A stretch of 64,000 bases of DNA from Coix lacryma-jobi var. lacryma-jobi (lineage: Eukaryota; Streptophyta; Magnoliopsida; Poales; Poaceae). Location of the stretch: the NCBI GenBank assembly GCA_009763385.1, contig CM019826.1, forward strand, positions 64,541,864 through 64,605,863. The letters are read 5' to 3'. The stretch's first letter is position 1. Every line of letters begins with the position of its first letter. Below the pieces are notes generated by a model. The model saw only the letters and a list, made by a program, of their open reading frames with translations. It was not told the origin of the DNA and ran no database searches. This document shows positions 23,958 through 34,484 of the stretch, in pieces. Made by a program: the position numbers and the translations under genes.

Positions 23958-25260
23958 ATGGATCGCGGCGTGGGCAAACCACCGTTTTTCAATGGGACGA
24001 ACTATGCGTATTGGAAGATACGCATGTCGGCCTATCTGCAGAGTATGGGTTCTTCTATCTGGGATATTTGCAACTCTGCCGATTACGTGGTCTTGACTGC
24101 TCGTGCTACTCAGCATCAGATCGATGAGCACGATGCCAATAGCCGAGCCCGTAATGCTCTTTTCTCCTGTTTGAGCATGTCTGAGTTTGATCGTGTTTCT
24201 CATCTCCCCACGGCTCGTGAGATTTGGGTGACCCTCATGCATTTCCATGAGGGAACCACTCAAGTCAAATCCCGTCTCTACGAGTTGCACAAGCGGGAGT
24301 ATGAGAACTTTCGACACATGCCTGGCGAGAGCATAGAAAGTTTATTCGCTCGCTTTCAGGTGATTGTCAACAGGATGAGGGCTAACAAGGAGCTGTTGCC
24401 TTTCGATGATCATGAGAGAGCTTTGAAGCTTTTGCATACTCTTGATCGATCGGTGTGGGACTCAAAGGTCCAGGCGATCATCGAATCATCTAACTATGAG
24501 ACTCTCACATGCGACGAGCTTTTTAGTAAGCTCAAGTCCAGTGAGATTGACGCCATTGCGAGGGCTTCTTATGAAAATCCTTCTGGCCCGTCGATGGCTT
24601 TGCTTTCTGGCTCTTCTGCTAACCCCTCTGGAGGATTTGCACTCTCTTCTCTTCTTTCTGTTACAGAGGAGCAGCTGGAGTTCATGGGGGATGACGAGTT
24701 GGCTTTGCTCGCCAACCGGTTCTCGCGGTTCCACAACAACCGCATGAATCGTCACCGTGGAGGAGGACGCTCGGGTTGTTTCGAGTGCGGCGACCCCAAC
24801 CACTTCATCGCCAATTGCCCAAAGAAGAACAAGCAAGTCTTTGGCAAGGCGGATCATGGGCACAAGTACGACTCCGGCAAGCGCAAGGAGAAGTACGTCC
24901 CCGTGAAGCACAAGCTGAAGGGCAGCTTCGACAAGGAGTACATCAAGACGAAGTACTTGGAGAAGGCCCAGGCTAAGCAGCGTGCTTTCTTCGCCACGCT
25001 CAGCGACGTCGACGACTCGGATGACCACTCTACTTCCTCAAGCGACGACGAGTCCGAGAAGAAAAAGAGGATCGAGGACAAGCTGAACGGCCTCTGCTTC
25101 TTCGCCGACAACGAGGGTTTCTGCACCATGGCCCTCGGCAAGGAGGTCGACGGCGAGCTGGAGGAGACCCCTCAGAACGACGACGACGACGACACCTCCC
25201 AGGTATCTCAGACCCCTGACGAGCTTTCTGCTGAGGTCGAGAAACTTACTGCCGCTCTTC
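23958..25260 (+). pseudogene. gag: Element C gag, N-terminal 434 codons, cut by F
   Basis: ATG at 23958, 63 bp after the LTR. It has the copia Gag opening FFNGTNYAYWKIRM, the capsid-like domain (about residues 20-220, with LPFDDHERALKLLHTLDRSVW), a zinc knuckle CFECGDPNHFIANC (residues 274-287), a basic Lys-rich patch, then an acidic Asp/Glu/Ser-rich stretch. The frame is open to the last base before F, and the stop at 25261 belongs to F (TGTAA). It is about 90% like G gag by eye. This is the best-preserved gag of this family here, but it lacks the second knuckle and everything after it. Confidence 0.92.
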
Positions 25261-25631
25261 TGTAACACCTCTGGTGTTTAAGTATGTAATTAACTTGACA
25301 TATCATCATTAGCATCATTAATCATCTTGATCATGATTTCATGTGTATGCATTTGCTTAGTGTATCATTTTATGTGATGTACCTCTATTGCAAAAACCCT
25401 TATTAGCCCACTTCTTCCTATAGGGGCAAAATGGTAATTTCACCTCTGTGCCTAGTTCTATGTAATTCTTGTTCAAATTTAGTGCCCTGATGTTTGTTGC
25501 TTTGATCAAAGTTCAAAAGTCAGATTTGATTTGATTTTCCTTTTGCAAAACCCTAAAATCCCAAATCCTGGATTTATCCCTTTTTTTTTGATAACTTTTT
25601 CAAAATTCAAAATTTTGAGTTGGTTCAAAAA

Positions 25632-26050
25632 GCAAAGTTGTGAATATGATCAAGAGGAACAACTTTGGTATTTACAAATTTCAAAGTTTCTATATAAAAT
25701 TTGCAGTGATTTCAAATTCATTCAAATTCCAGTTTTTGTCCCCTTTTCAGTTTTAAAAATTAATTCAAAAACTGTTGAGTTTCAGAAAAAGTGTATATTA
25801 GCAAAGTTGTAGGTTTTGACAAATGGAACAACTTTCATATTGGAAGATTTTCAAGTTTCAGTTTGAAATCCAGAGTAATTTTGATTTGAATCAAGTTTGA
25901 AAAAGTGTCCCCTTTTCTGTTTTTGAATATAGTTCAAAAACTGTTTGGAATTTGAAAATATTCATATTGACAAAGTTGTAGATCTCATTTTTCTGAGCAA
26001 CTTTGGTATTTTGAGTTTTTGTCGCACAGTTCAATTTTTGAGAGTAATTT
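25632..26050. repeat. 169-bp tandem repeat, about 2.5 copies, in F LTR
   Basis: The marker CAAAGTTGT stands at about 25633, 25802 and 25971, exactly 169 bp apart. Each is followed about 20-30 bp later by CAACTTT, and (for the first two) by GTCCCCTTTTC(A/T)GTTTT. Copies have diverged substantially. Similar CAAAGTTGTAGATC / ACAACTTTG text appears once in the right flank (63604-63640). Confidence 0.75.
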
Positions 26051-26433
26051 GCAAAATACAGAGATCAGCCAAAAGTCAAACCCTAAGGCCTAGCACTGTT
26101 CGTCCCCTACCTCTAGCCGGCACAGTGCAGAGGGGGCCCCGGCCGTGGCCGAGCCTCCGGCGCTGCGCGTGCCGCGTGCCTGGCTGCTCCCCACGCGCCA
26201 CCAACCTGCCGCCGCTGTCTCCCTGTTCCCTCCGCGCCCGCACGCGAGCGCTGACCCTCGCTCTCGGCCCCTACAGTGTCCAGCGCGCCGCCGCCGCGTG
26301 GCCATTGCCGGCCGAGCTTGCGCCCGAGCCCCGGCTGCACGCCAGCTTATCCGCCAGAGCGCAATCGAGTGCGCACGCCCCCGCAAACCTTACCCGCGCA
26401 ACCCCGAGGTCTCTACCGGCCCCTGGCCGTGCC

Positions 26434-26440
26434 TATAAAA
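26434..26440 (+). promoter_or_regulatory. TATA box in the GC-rich part of F LTR
   Basis: CCTATAAAAGCCCCGCC within a GC-rich island, followed at 26458 by CCTCTCTCCCTCACC, a typical plant initiation context. If used, U3 would be about 1.2 kb and R/U5 about 3.2 kb. Confidence 0.65.
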
Positions 26441-26807
26441 GCCCCGCCGGAGCCCGACCTCTCTCCCTCACCTCCGCCACCGTGGCCAGCCCACTCCAGC
26501 CACTCCGCCTCTCCACCAGCTAGCCCGAAAGCTCCGCCTTGAGCTCGTGAAGCTTTTCCACCTCCCAATTTCACCTTCCCCGCCTCCTATCGCCCGGCGT
26601 AAGCTCGCCGTCCCCATCTCCGGCAGAATCCCGGCGAGCTCGGGTTCGTGAAATTCGCCGTCTCCGGCCATGATCATCCCTCACCGACCCCCGTGTCGTG
26701 TTCCTTGGTTCCGTGCGACTCTGACCCGGCCCTTGCGGTCTCGTGTGTTGAGCAGGACCGCCGGATCGCCGGAGAACCGCCGCGGTCGTCTCCTCCCTCG
26801 AGCACGT

Positions 26808-26898
26808 GTCGAGCCTCACCCTCGAGAACGTGTCGAGCCTCACCCTCGAGAACGAGTCGAGCCTCACCCTCGAGAACGAGTCGAGCCTCACCCTCGAG
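26808..26898. repeat. 24-bp tandem repeat, nearly four copies, in F LTR
   Basis: Units at 26808, 26832, 26856 and 26880 each contain GTCGAGCCTCACCCTCGAG then AAC and GT or GA. The last is partial. A looser repeat of CTTCGCCCGAGCC / CGACCGAGCCC text continues to about 27190. Confidence 0.9.
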
Positions 26899-29642
26899 CC
26901 CTGCCTCCGAACCGTGGTAAGCATCCGAAGCCTCCGGCCTCTGCTTCCACTCCGCTTCGCCCGAGCCTCCAAGTCACGCCTCGGGCGGAGGCTTGTTTTT
27001 CCGCTTCGCCCGAGCCCAAGCCTCGGCGACGCATGCTCTCCGCTTCGCCCGAGTCAGGCCTCGGACGGAGGCTTACTTCTCCGTCTCGCCCGAGCCTCCG
27101 GGCCAGGCCTCGGACGGAGCTGTCGCTTCCGTCTCGACCGAGCCCGTCTCAACCGAGCCCGTCTCGACCGAGCCCCGCGCGATTCGACCGAGCCCCGCGA
27201 TTCGCCGAGGCCGGCCTAGAAGGAGCACAGTGCTCTTCTCTTTTTCTGAAAGATGTGAATAGTGTTCTGTTTTCTCTTTTTTGTATGATTTTCTGTGTGC
27301 ATCCAAAAATTCTGAAATTTTTGTGGTAGACTCTTTATGCTCTGGAGTATTTTATAAAAATATGAAACTTGAGTTTTGTGCAAAAATTTGAAAATGTAAA
27401 ATTCCCCTTTTAATTGAAAAATGAAGGTTTTGGTATTTTTGGAGAGTGATTTATAACTCCAAAAATCATGAGACAAATTTTTGTGAGCTTCTTATGCCAT
27501 GTTTAGTCTCTGGTAAAATTTTGAAGTCTTTTGGAACAAGTTGATTTTTGAGCTTTTATTTTAATTGTTAAATAGTGCCTTTTGCTAATTAATGTCTGAT
27601 TTTATTTGAGCACTTTAATGACCTCCAAAAATTATGAAATTTGTTTTGCCATCTATCCACACCATAATGAACTTATGTGATTAAATTGGTCATTTTTGGA
27701 GCAACTTCATAAAATGACCTTTTAAATAAATTAAGAAAATAGAGAAGATGGATTAGGGTTGGTAATAAGTGTTTGATGATGTGATCTTTGGATTGATTGA
27801 TGTTCATAGACCCCTACCCTTTGGTCTATGATATTTGTGATGCTATGTTTGGTTGATGCTTAGGATAATTATAATAAGGGCTAGTTAATCAATATTGCTT
27901 AAGGAAGAAATGGTTACCTTTTATGCTCAACCTAGATTTCAATCATGCTTTGTTTAAAAGTAATCTAGAATCAGTGGAATTGTCTTGCACCATAAGTTCA
28001 TATCATCATTCTCATGAGCATTCATCATTGCATCCGTATAGTTGACGAAGAAGGACCTGAAGTCGAGGTAGCCACCGAAGGATCTGTCCCCGAGGCAACC
28101 CCGAGCTCCGGCACCTACACCACCAACCCCGAGTCTGCTCTTTTTGCCATCCAAGGCAAGCCCCGGTGCATTTAACCCTTTCCTTGAATTTATAAAATGA
28201 TTTCCTTAAATGCTTTTGAGTTAAATTATTGCATTAGGTTTATAGGAGTTGTGTGCTATCCTAATTGATGCATTATCCACCTTGACCACGGATACACCCG
28301 AAGCCTGCTTTTCAAAAGTATTTGAAAAATGCTTAGCAATGCTTATTGAATTAGACTTTGCAATAAAAATGCCAATTTCAAAAGTGTGATCACTGAAAGA
28401 AACTTTATGGGAATTTCTGGTTTACTCCCACTATTGGCTAAGTATCTGATCCGTACTTAGTCAATAGGAAGGAGAGGTTGTCCTTGCGTACGGTGCCGTC
28501 ATGTTGTAGTCCGGGACTCAACAGTTGACACCGACCGGGACAGGGTTGAAAAACCGACAGGACCTGTACTCTTGGGTTAGAGTCCCGAGGTGCTTGTCGC
28601 TGGCGGAAAAATGTAGGGACCATCCGTATGGGGGCCTGCTGGTCAAGACTTGTAACTATTCACATACTACGGAAAGCTCTGGCTCCGAGAAATCCATTAT
28701 TGGACCGACAACCGCGCACTGGGAGTGGAGAGATGGCGGAAGTAGCATGTACCCACGTGGGTTAGAGTCCCGGATTGGAGTGGTGTACTGTACTTCCGGG
28801 TGGCGTAGGACCGGGCCCAATCTTGGAGGAATCGTGGTAGACGAGTTGGCATATGCAAGCTTGGGTGCTACATATGCAGTGTGGATAGGGATCCTCAGCT
28901 GAGTATTATTTATCCGGATTAACGTTGCTCCTCGGTTATGGAGACTTGGTCCACTGACTGTCAACGGAGAGTGGTTCTCAACTAGGAATGTTTTGAAATG
29001 TAAAATGAATCATGAATGATGAAGAATTGAGGAATACTGAATCTTTCAAAATAAAATAAGGTTTACAAAAATGCTTTTCTGCAAAATACTTGATCTTGCT
29101 TAAGCCTTACCTTGACGACCCTAAGCCTCTCATTCCTGAGTCTTCTCCCTTTTTCTTTAGTCGGGTAAGTCTTGTTGAGTACCTTTGTACTCAGGGTTTT
29201 ATTACCCATGTTGCAGGTATGGCAGATTCCTCAGTATGCCTTGGGCCCTGCTGTGTGACTGTTGTTCAGGAAGAGGCCGATGAGGCCGATGAGTGATCAT
29301 TCACCCTCGGGCTGGGTGAAGTATCTTTACCCTTTAGTTGTTGTCATATGCTACTCTGCCAACTCTATCTATTTGAATTATGGTCTGTAATAACTTCACT
29401 TTAATTTTATGTTGAACCCTGGTTTGTAAAACTATTGTTATCTAAGTCTTCCGCTATTTACTCCGATGTTATTTGTAAAAATGTTCAAGAGATTGTAACT
29501 GAATTGTGAGATGATCCTGCGGACATCGGGCACTGATGTAGCCCAGTAGCGGAACCGGTCTTAATCTCTTGGCTGTACGGATCGACTGTCAGTGGTTGAC
29601 GGTGATCAGTGGGCCATGGGATTAGGGCCGTTACGTTACAGA

Positions 29643-29654
29643 GTGGTATCGGAG
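29643..29654 (+). other. Element F primer binding site
   Basis: TGGTATCGGAGC two bases after the LTR end, a methionine-tRNA-type site. It confirms the 3' limit of the LTR and plus-strand orientation. Confidence 0.85.
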
Positions 29655-29956
29655 CATCTCACTATGACGTTGCATCTTTTTGCGAAAACTTCAAAATGTT
29701 TTTAACAAAAAAAAACTAAACTTGACTATTTTGAGTCCAAATTGCTTCTCTCATCTCATCTTGTCTTTGGCAACTAGTAGCAAGATAACTTGTATAAGCC
29801 CTATGTACCTTACCTTAGTAGTTGCATTGCCTTGTTCCGTAGGAACGATTCATGCATCATGTCACATTCACTTAAGTTTATAAAAGAGTTCGTTGGGTTA
29901 GTGTACCTATACCTTTTTCTTGCTAGCCTTTCTCATCTATAACCTCTTGTCCAGAT

Positions 29957-30523
29957 ATGGCCATTATCAAGCGGACTGCCCGCAAGTCGACTGGACCGAA
30001 CGGTGTGCCGCGTCACCAGCTGGCGCCACGCACCGGAGAAGAGACTGGAGAATCCTCCAATGGTCGTCGCTTTCCCCGCCGCACCCGCAAGCAGCTGAAG
30101 GAGGAAATCAAGAATCTGAAGGCTGAAATGGAGAACATGGAGCATGACTTGTACCTTTCCCACCTGGAGTTCTACGAGGCACGAGCCGCTCTCGAGGAAG
30201 CTAATCGGAATGTGGTTCGCGCTATCCAGCAGCGTGATGCAACATGGATCCGAGAGGATGTCACCAGAGCCCAGCTCCATGGATTGCAGCAGTACACCGC
30301 CCAGATCGAGCAGTTCAATGATATGCTTCATGAAGAAGTACACCAGCTGCACAACCAGCTTCACCCCGTGATTCCACCAGTTGCTGAGGACCCCGAAGAC
30401 GGAGTCGTGGAGGAACCTGAAATGGAACACGAGCCCGATCAGAATGAGGAAGTGGAACCTGCTGAAGATGTCCACGTTGAAGATGAAGATGAGGAGGAAG
30501 TGGTACGTGCTTTGTGTTGTTGA
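29957..30523 (+). CDS. Element F ORF with a histone-H3-tail-like N-terminus, coiled coil and acidic tail (C-terminally truncated)
   Basis: 188 residues from ATG at 29957. With the initiator Met removed, residues 4-12 read KRTARKSTG, the H3 tail residues 4-12 (K4, T6-G12 including K9 and S10) with one change. PRHQLA follows, like H3 PRKQLA, one residue out of step. A basic patch RRFPRRTRKQ (38-47) follows, then a long heptad-rich coiled coil (about 46-137), a Pro hinge, and a strongly acidic tail (144-181). The last five codons (RALCC) come from C integrase DNA read out of frame, so the true C-terminus is lost. It stands at the gag position, 316 bp after the LTR, but I see no capsid or zinc-knuckle signature. 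I do not recognise the family; a role in binding chromatin readers is inference only. Confidence 0.75.
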   Translation: MAIIKRTARKSTGPNGVPRHQLAPRTGEETGESSNGRRFPRRTRKQLKEEIKNLKAEMENMEHDLYLSHLEFYEARAALEEANRNVVRAIQQRDATWIREDVTRAQLHGLQQYTAQIEQFNDMLHEEVHQLHNQLHPVIPPVAEDPEDGVVEEPEMEHEPDQNEEVEPAEDVHVEDEDEEEVVRALCC

Positions 30524-33047
30524 TGATTTTTCGAGATATTCGTGGGTCTTCATTTTAGCTAAGAAGACCGAGACCTTCTCGCTTGCTCGCAATCTGATTT
30601 TGCGTCTTCAGAATGAGTTCCCTATGAACTCAATGCGAGCAATTCAGAGTGATAATGGTTCTGAATTTAAGAATTCGGATTTTGAGAAGTTTTGTAACTC
30701 TTTGGGTTTGGAGCATCAGTTTTCTTCTCCCTACACACCGCCACAAAATGGTGTTTTAGAGAGGAAGAATCGAACCCTTGTAGAGATGGCCAGGACGATG
30801 CTCGATGAGCATAGGACTCCTAGGCGATATTGGGCCGAAGCTATGAGCACTGCATGCTATATCTCAAATCGCATTTTTCTCTGAGCTTTCTTGAAAAGGA
30901 CTTCTTATGAGTTGCGTTTTGGAAAATTGCCCAAGGTGAGTTATTTTAGAGTCTTTGGTTGCCACTGTTTTATACTCAAGAAAGGCAACCTGGACAAATT
31001 TGAGTCTCGTTCTTCTGACGGTGTATTTTTGGGTTATGGCACTCATACTCGTGCATATCATGTACTTAACCTTGATACTAACCGAGTCATGGAGACATCA
31101 GATGTCACCTTCGATGAGACAATGGTTTGTCCTTCTTCTCGTTTTGAGCGTGCAGGTGATCATGAGGTTGGTGAGCCTCTTTTTGATGATGAGGACGAGG
31201 GTGCTGAAGGGATGGATGACCCAGCACCACCTCCACCTGCTGAGCCGCAAAGAGCGGCCTCTACTACCACTCACGGCCCCGACCCTTCTTCTTCGACTAC
31301 TTGGGGGCCGTGGGATCCGCCACCTCGGGCTGTAGCTTTTGTACCCGAGGAGGCACCAGCTGCTGTTTAGGGGGAGGTCTCTTCAGCTCGGGAGGCGCCA
31401 CCACACATCCAACGCCAACACCCGCCTCAACAGATGATCGGCAGCATCGGCGAACGTGTCACTCGGTCAAGGTCACAACAAATCTCTCACTTTGCTCATT
31501 CTGCATTTGTTGCTGATTTTGAACCCCGAGATGTTGGACACGCTTTATCTAATCCAAATTGGGTCAATGCCATGCATGAGGAGTTAGAAAATTTTGAAAG
31601 AAATCGGGTTTGGGTTTTGGTTCCTCTTCCTCCTGAGTGTCACCCTATTGGTACAAAATGGGTTTTCAAAAACAAACAAGGAGAGGATGGCCATGTCGTG
31701 AGAAACAAGGCCAGACTTGTAGCCTAGGGGTATAGTCAGAAGGAGGGGATAGACTATGAGGAGACATTTGCTCCTGTAGCTCGTTTGGAGGCAATTAGGA
31801 TACTCTTGGCTTTTGCTGCATCCAAAGGGTTTAAACTTTTTCAAATGGATGTCAAGAGTGCGTTCTTAAACGGCTACATAGAAGAAGAGGTGTATGTGAA
31901 AGAACCCCCCAGTTTCGAAAATCCCTAGTTTCCAAACCATGTTTTTAAACTTCACAAAGCTTTGTATGGTTTGAAACAAGCCCCTAGAGCCTGGTATGAT
32001 AGGTTGATAACTTTTTTGCTTGCTAAGGGTTTTAAAATGGGATGTGTGGATAAAATGCTTTTTCTCCTCAAGCAAGGCAATGACACTCTCTTGGTTCAGA
32101 TTTCCGTGGATGATATCATTTTTGGTGGTTCTTCTCACGCTTTGGTTGCCAAGTTTGCAGACACAATGAGCAGGGAATTTGAGACGAGCATGATGGGCGA
32201 GTTGACGTTTTTCCTCGGGTTGCAAATCAAGCAATCTCGAGAGGGGACGTTCGTGCACCAGGGCAAGTATACCAAGGACATTCTGAAGAAGTTCGATATG
32301 GGTGAGGCCAAGCCTCTTCCAACACCCATGTCGACCACGACGACCCTGGATGCGGATGTGGATGGAGAAGCTGTGGACCAGAAGGAGTACCGGAGTATGA
32401 TCGGGTCGCTGCTGTACCTGACGGTGACACGTACGGACATTCAGTTCGCGGTGTGTCTTTGCGCGCGATTTCAGTCATCGCCGCGCACCTCTCACTGTCA
32501 AGCGGTCAAGTGCATTATGAGGTACTTATGCTTCACTCCAGAGTTTGGGATTTGGTATTCTGCTTCCTCCACCCTCTCCCTTTGTGGTTATTCTGATGCT
32601 GATTTTGCTGGTTGCTGGATTGAGCGCAAGTCCACTTCTGGGACTTGTCAATTTATTGGTTCTTCTCTTGTTTCGTGGTCTTCTCGCAAGCAGTCTAGTG
32701 TCGCCCAGTCTACCACGGAGGCTGAGTATGTTGCTGCGGCTAGCTGTTGTTCCCAGTTGTTGTGGATGATGGCCACTTTGCGTGATTTTGGTCTGAGCTT
32801 TTCTCGTGTTCCTTTGCTTTGTGACAGCACAAGTGCGATTAGCGTTGCTAAGAACCCCGTGCTGTACTCTAAGACCAAACACATTGATGTGCGCTTTCAT
32901 TTTCTGTGAGACCACTATGAGAAGGGTGATATCGACCTTCGCCATGTCGATACTCATCATCAGTTGGCTGATATTTTCACCAAGCCTTTGGACCAATCAA
33001 CTTTTTCTAGGTTGAGAAGTGAGCTTGGTGTGTGTTTCCCCTTTTAG
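30504..33047 (+). pseudogene. pol: Element C pol, from integrase core to end, broken
   Basis: Begins at the integrase core (VVDDFSRYSWVF) because everything before was deleted with F. Seen: QSDNGSEF and GVLERKN of integrase; an acidic/proline linker (DDEDEGAEGMDDPAPPPP); RT with LYGLKQAPRAWYDRL; an active site reading SVDD (32103-32114) where B and H have YVDD; and RNase H with STTEAEYVAAASC and SKTKHIDVRFHF. Stops lie at about 30883 (TGA; G reads CGA), 31369, 31725 (TAG; G reads CAG), 31928 and 32907 (TGA; G reads CGA). It ends GVCFPF-type at 33047. Confidence 0.92.
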
Positions 33048-34484
33048 TTGGGTGAAACATTTTGACTCTTGTATCATAGACTGACTCTTCTCTTTTCGTT
33101 TGTGCACTTCATCATGCATATTTACATTCGGAGCTTCATGCATATAATCCTTAGAATGTGACTATGCTCTGTGTAGTGTATGCTCCGATGCTATATAACG
33201 ATGCTTGTAGCTTATGCTCTTCCTGATCACTGATACATGTTGTGAGCTGAGCTATTTTCTGAATGGTGAATTTTGCTTAATGAACATAAAACTTGAAAAT
33301 GTTCACCATTGAGATATGCAACTAGCATGTGTAGAATGTGTTGAAATCACTTGTGCTTTTCATATATGCTAGGTTGCTATGTCTCTAGTTCGGAGTCATT
33401 CACTTGCTTGGTATGTTCATATTCTGCTTTAAATTTGAAATAAGTTAAGTGAATTAGAAAGATCGAGATGGGATTGCTTGTCAGCACATCACAGTTAAAC
33501 TTGAGTTGTGTAGTGTATGACCGAAACTGTTGCTTTAAGCTTCTGATTGCTTCTGCATACGCTTCGCACAGTTGAAAAGTTAGGCCATGACAAGCTTTCA
33601 ACCTCTCGCAATCACATGCTGAAATTTGAACTTGTGTAATTTAACCGCTGCAACTCCGATAAAGCTTGAATACATAAGTCTATGTTTCGTTCTATAGCAT
33701 GATGATTGAACCTTGCTAGGGGTAGTTCACTTTGTATACATGTTTAGCACTTGATTGACTTCCTCTCTATACATGTTTAGTGCTATTTTGATGGTGAATA
33801 CCTTTTTGGCTAAAAACTGCTCACTTGGCTCACATGTTCATATTTCGTATTTGGTGATCAGTTTGAGCCTTTGCTAGCTTTTTGTACTTATTATTGAGTC
33901 ATCGGATCAGCATTTTATAGAGCATCTTCATATTCTATCGACTATATTCCTGAAGCTGCTAACTTGCATTTTAACTCATATGCATTTGGAGGGAAGAATC
34001 TTGATAGTGCATTTTCAACTAAGGGGGAGAAATTCTTGCCAAATCATAAGGGGGACATGGTTGTGTGCACTATTGGAGGGGGAGTTTGAGAGTTGGCTCG
34101 GTTTTTGAGGATTTTGAATTTTCCAATTGGTTTGGAGTTTTTCTGCTAGTTGTGTTGAGCCTCTGTGCCTCTGTCTTGAGGGACTAGCATTTTTGGATTT
34201 GATTGTTCAATTTGTTCGGAGCTTCTCCACTGGTTGTGTTGAGCCTCTGTGCCTCTATCTTGACGGACTAGCAGTTTTGTCTTGTGAGTGTGACTCTCAT
34301 TTGATATCGAGCCTTTCTGTTTTTCAGTCGGTATTTTTCAGTTGATATCGAGCTGTTTTCACGCTAGCGGTGTTGAGCCTGTTCTACCTCTTCTTGAGGG
34401 CTAGCTTTGCTTTGCTTGGTTGCGTCGAGCCGTTGCCCATGTCTTTGGGGACCAAGTTGTCTTGCTCTTACACTTGACCTTCTT
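33048..34484 (+). other. Element C 3' non-coding region
   Basis: No coding sequence. Very similar to G 53709-55135 and recognisably like B in reverse. It includes AAGGGGGAGAAAT and GGAGGGGGAGTTTG purine patches (34021-34085) and repeated GTTGAGCCTCTGTGCCTCT text (about 34155 and 34236). It ends abruptly at 34484 inside the block that in G continues for a further 118 bp to the polypurine tract. Confidence 0.8.

Larger units (their letters stand above)
25261..29640 (+). repeat. Element F 5' LTR, 4380 bp
   Basis: No second copy is present, so the limits rest on the TG...CA ends and on the primer site at 29643. Layout: an AT-rich start with 169-bp repeats (25632-26050); a CpG-rich island (26100-27240) with a TATA box at 26434 and 24-bp repeats; AT-rich sequence (27240-28430); then a moderately GC stretch with the phrase GGGTTAGAGTCCCG twice (28573, 28759). 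The open frames in the island (26670-27329 and others) are repeat-driven, and I do not call them genes. Confidence 0.75.
25261..30503 (+). mobile_element. Element F: truncated Ty3/gypsy-like element in C gag
   Basis: Seen: a long 5' LTR (25261-29640) starting TGTAACACC and ending TTACGTTACA, a primer site, a 0.3 kb leader and the beginning of an ORF. F then stops abruptly at 30496-30503, where C integrase sequence takes over through a shared GGAAGTGG. The 3' part of F, its 3' LTR and C's gag end, protease and first part of integrase are all missing. LTR length and the TGTAACACC end recall Del/Tekay-type chromoviruses (inference; no pol is present to confirm). The base run before F (TCTTC, 25256-25260) would be the target duplication, but its partner is deleted. 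Confidence 0.82.

Noticed and set aside
26670..27329. 219-codon and overlapping open frames in the GC-rich part of the F LTR
   Set aside because: Low-complexity Arg/Pro/Ser translation of 24-bp repeats in several frames. Lack of stops is explained by GC content.
29933..30592. 219-codon minus-strand open frame opposite the F ORF
   Set aside because: Antisense shadow of an acidic, coiled-coil coding sequence. No domain, and it crosses the F/C junction.
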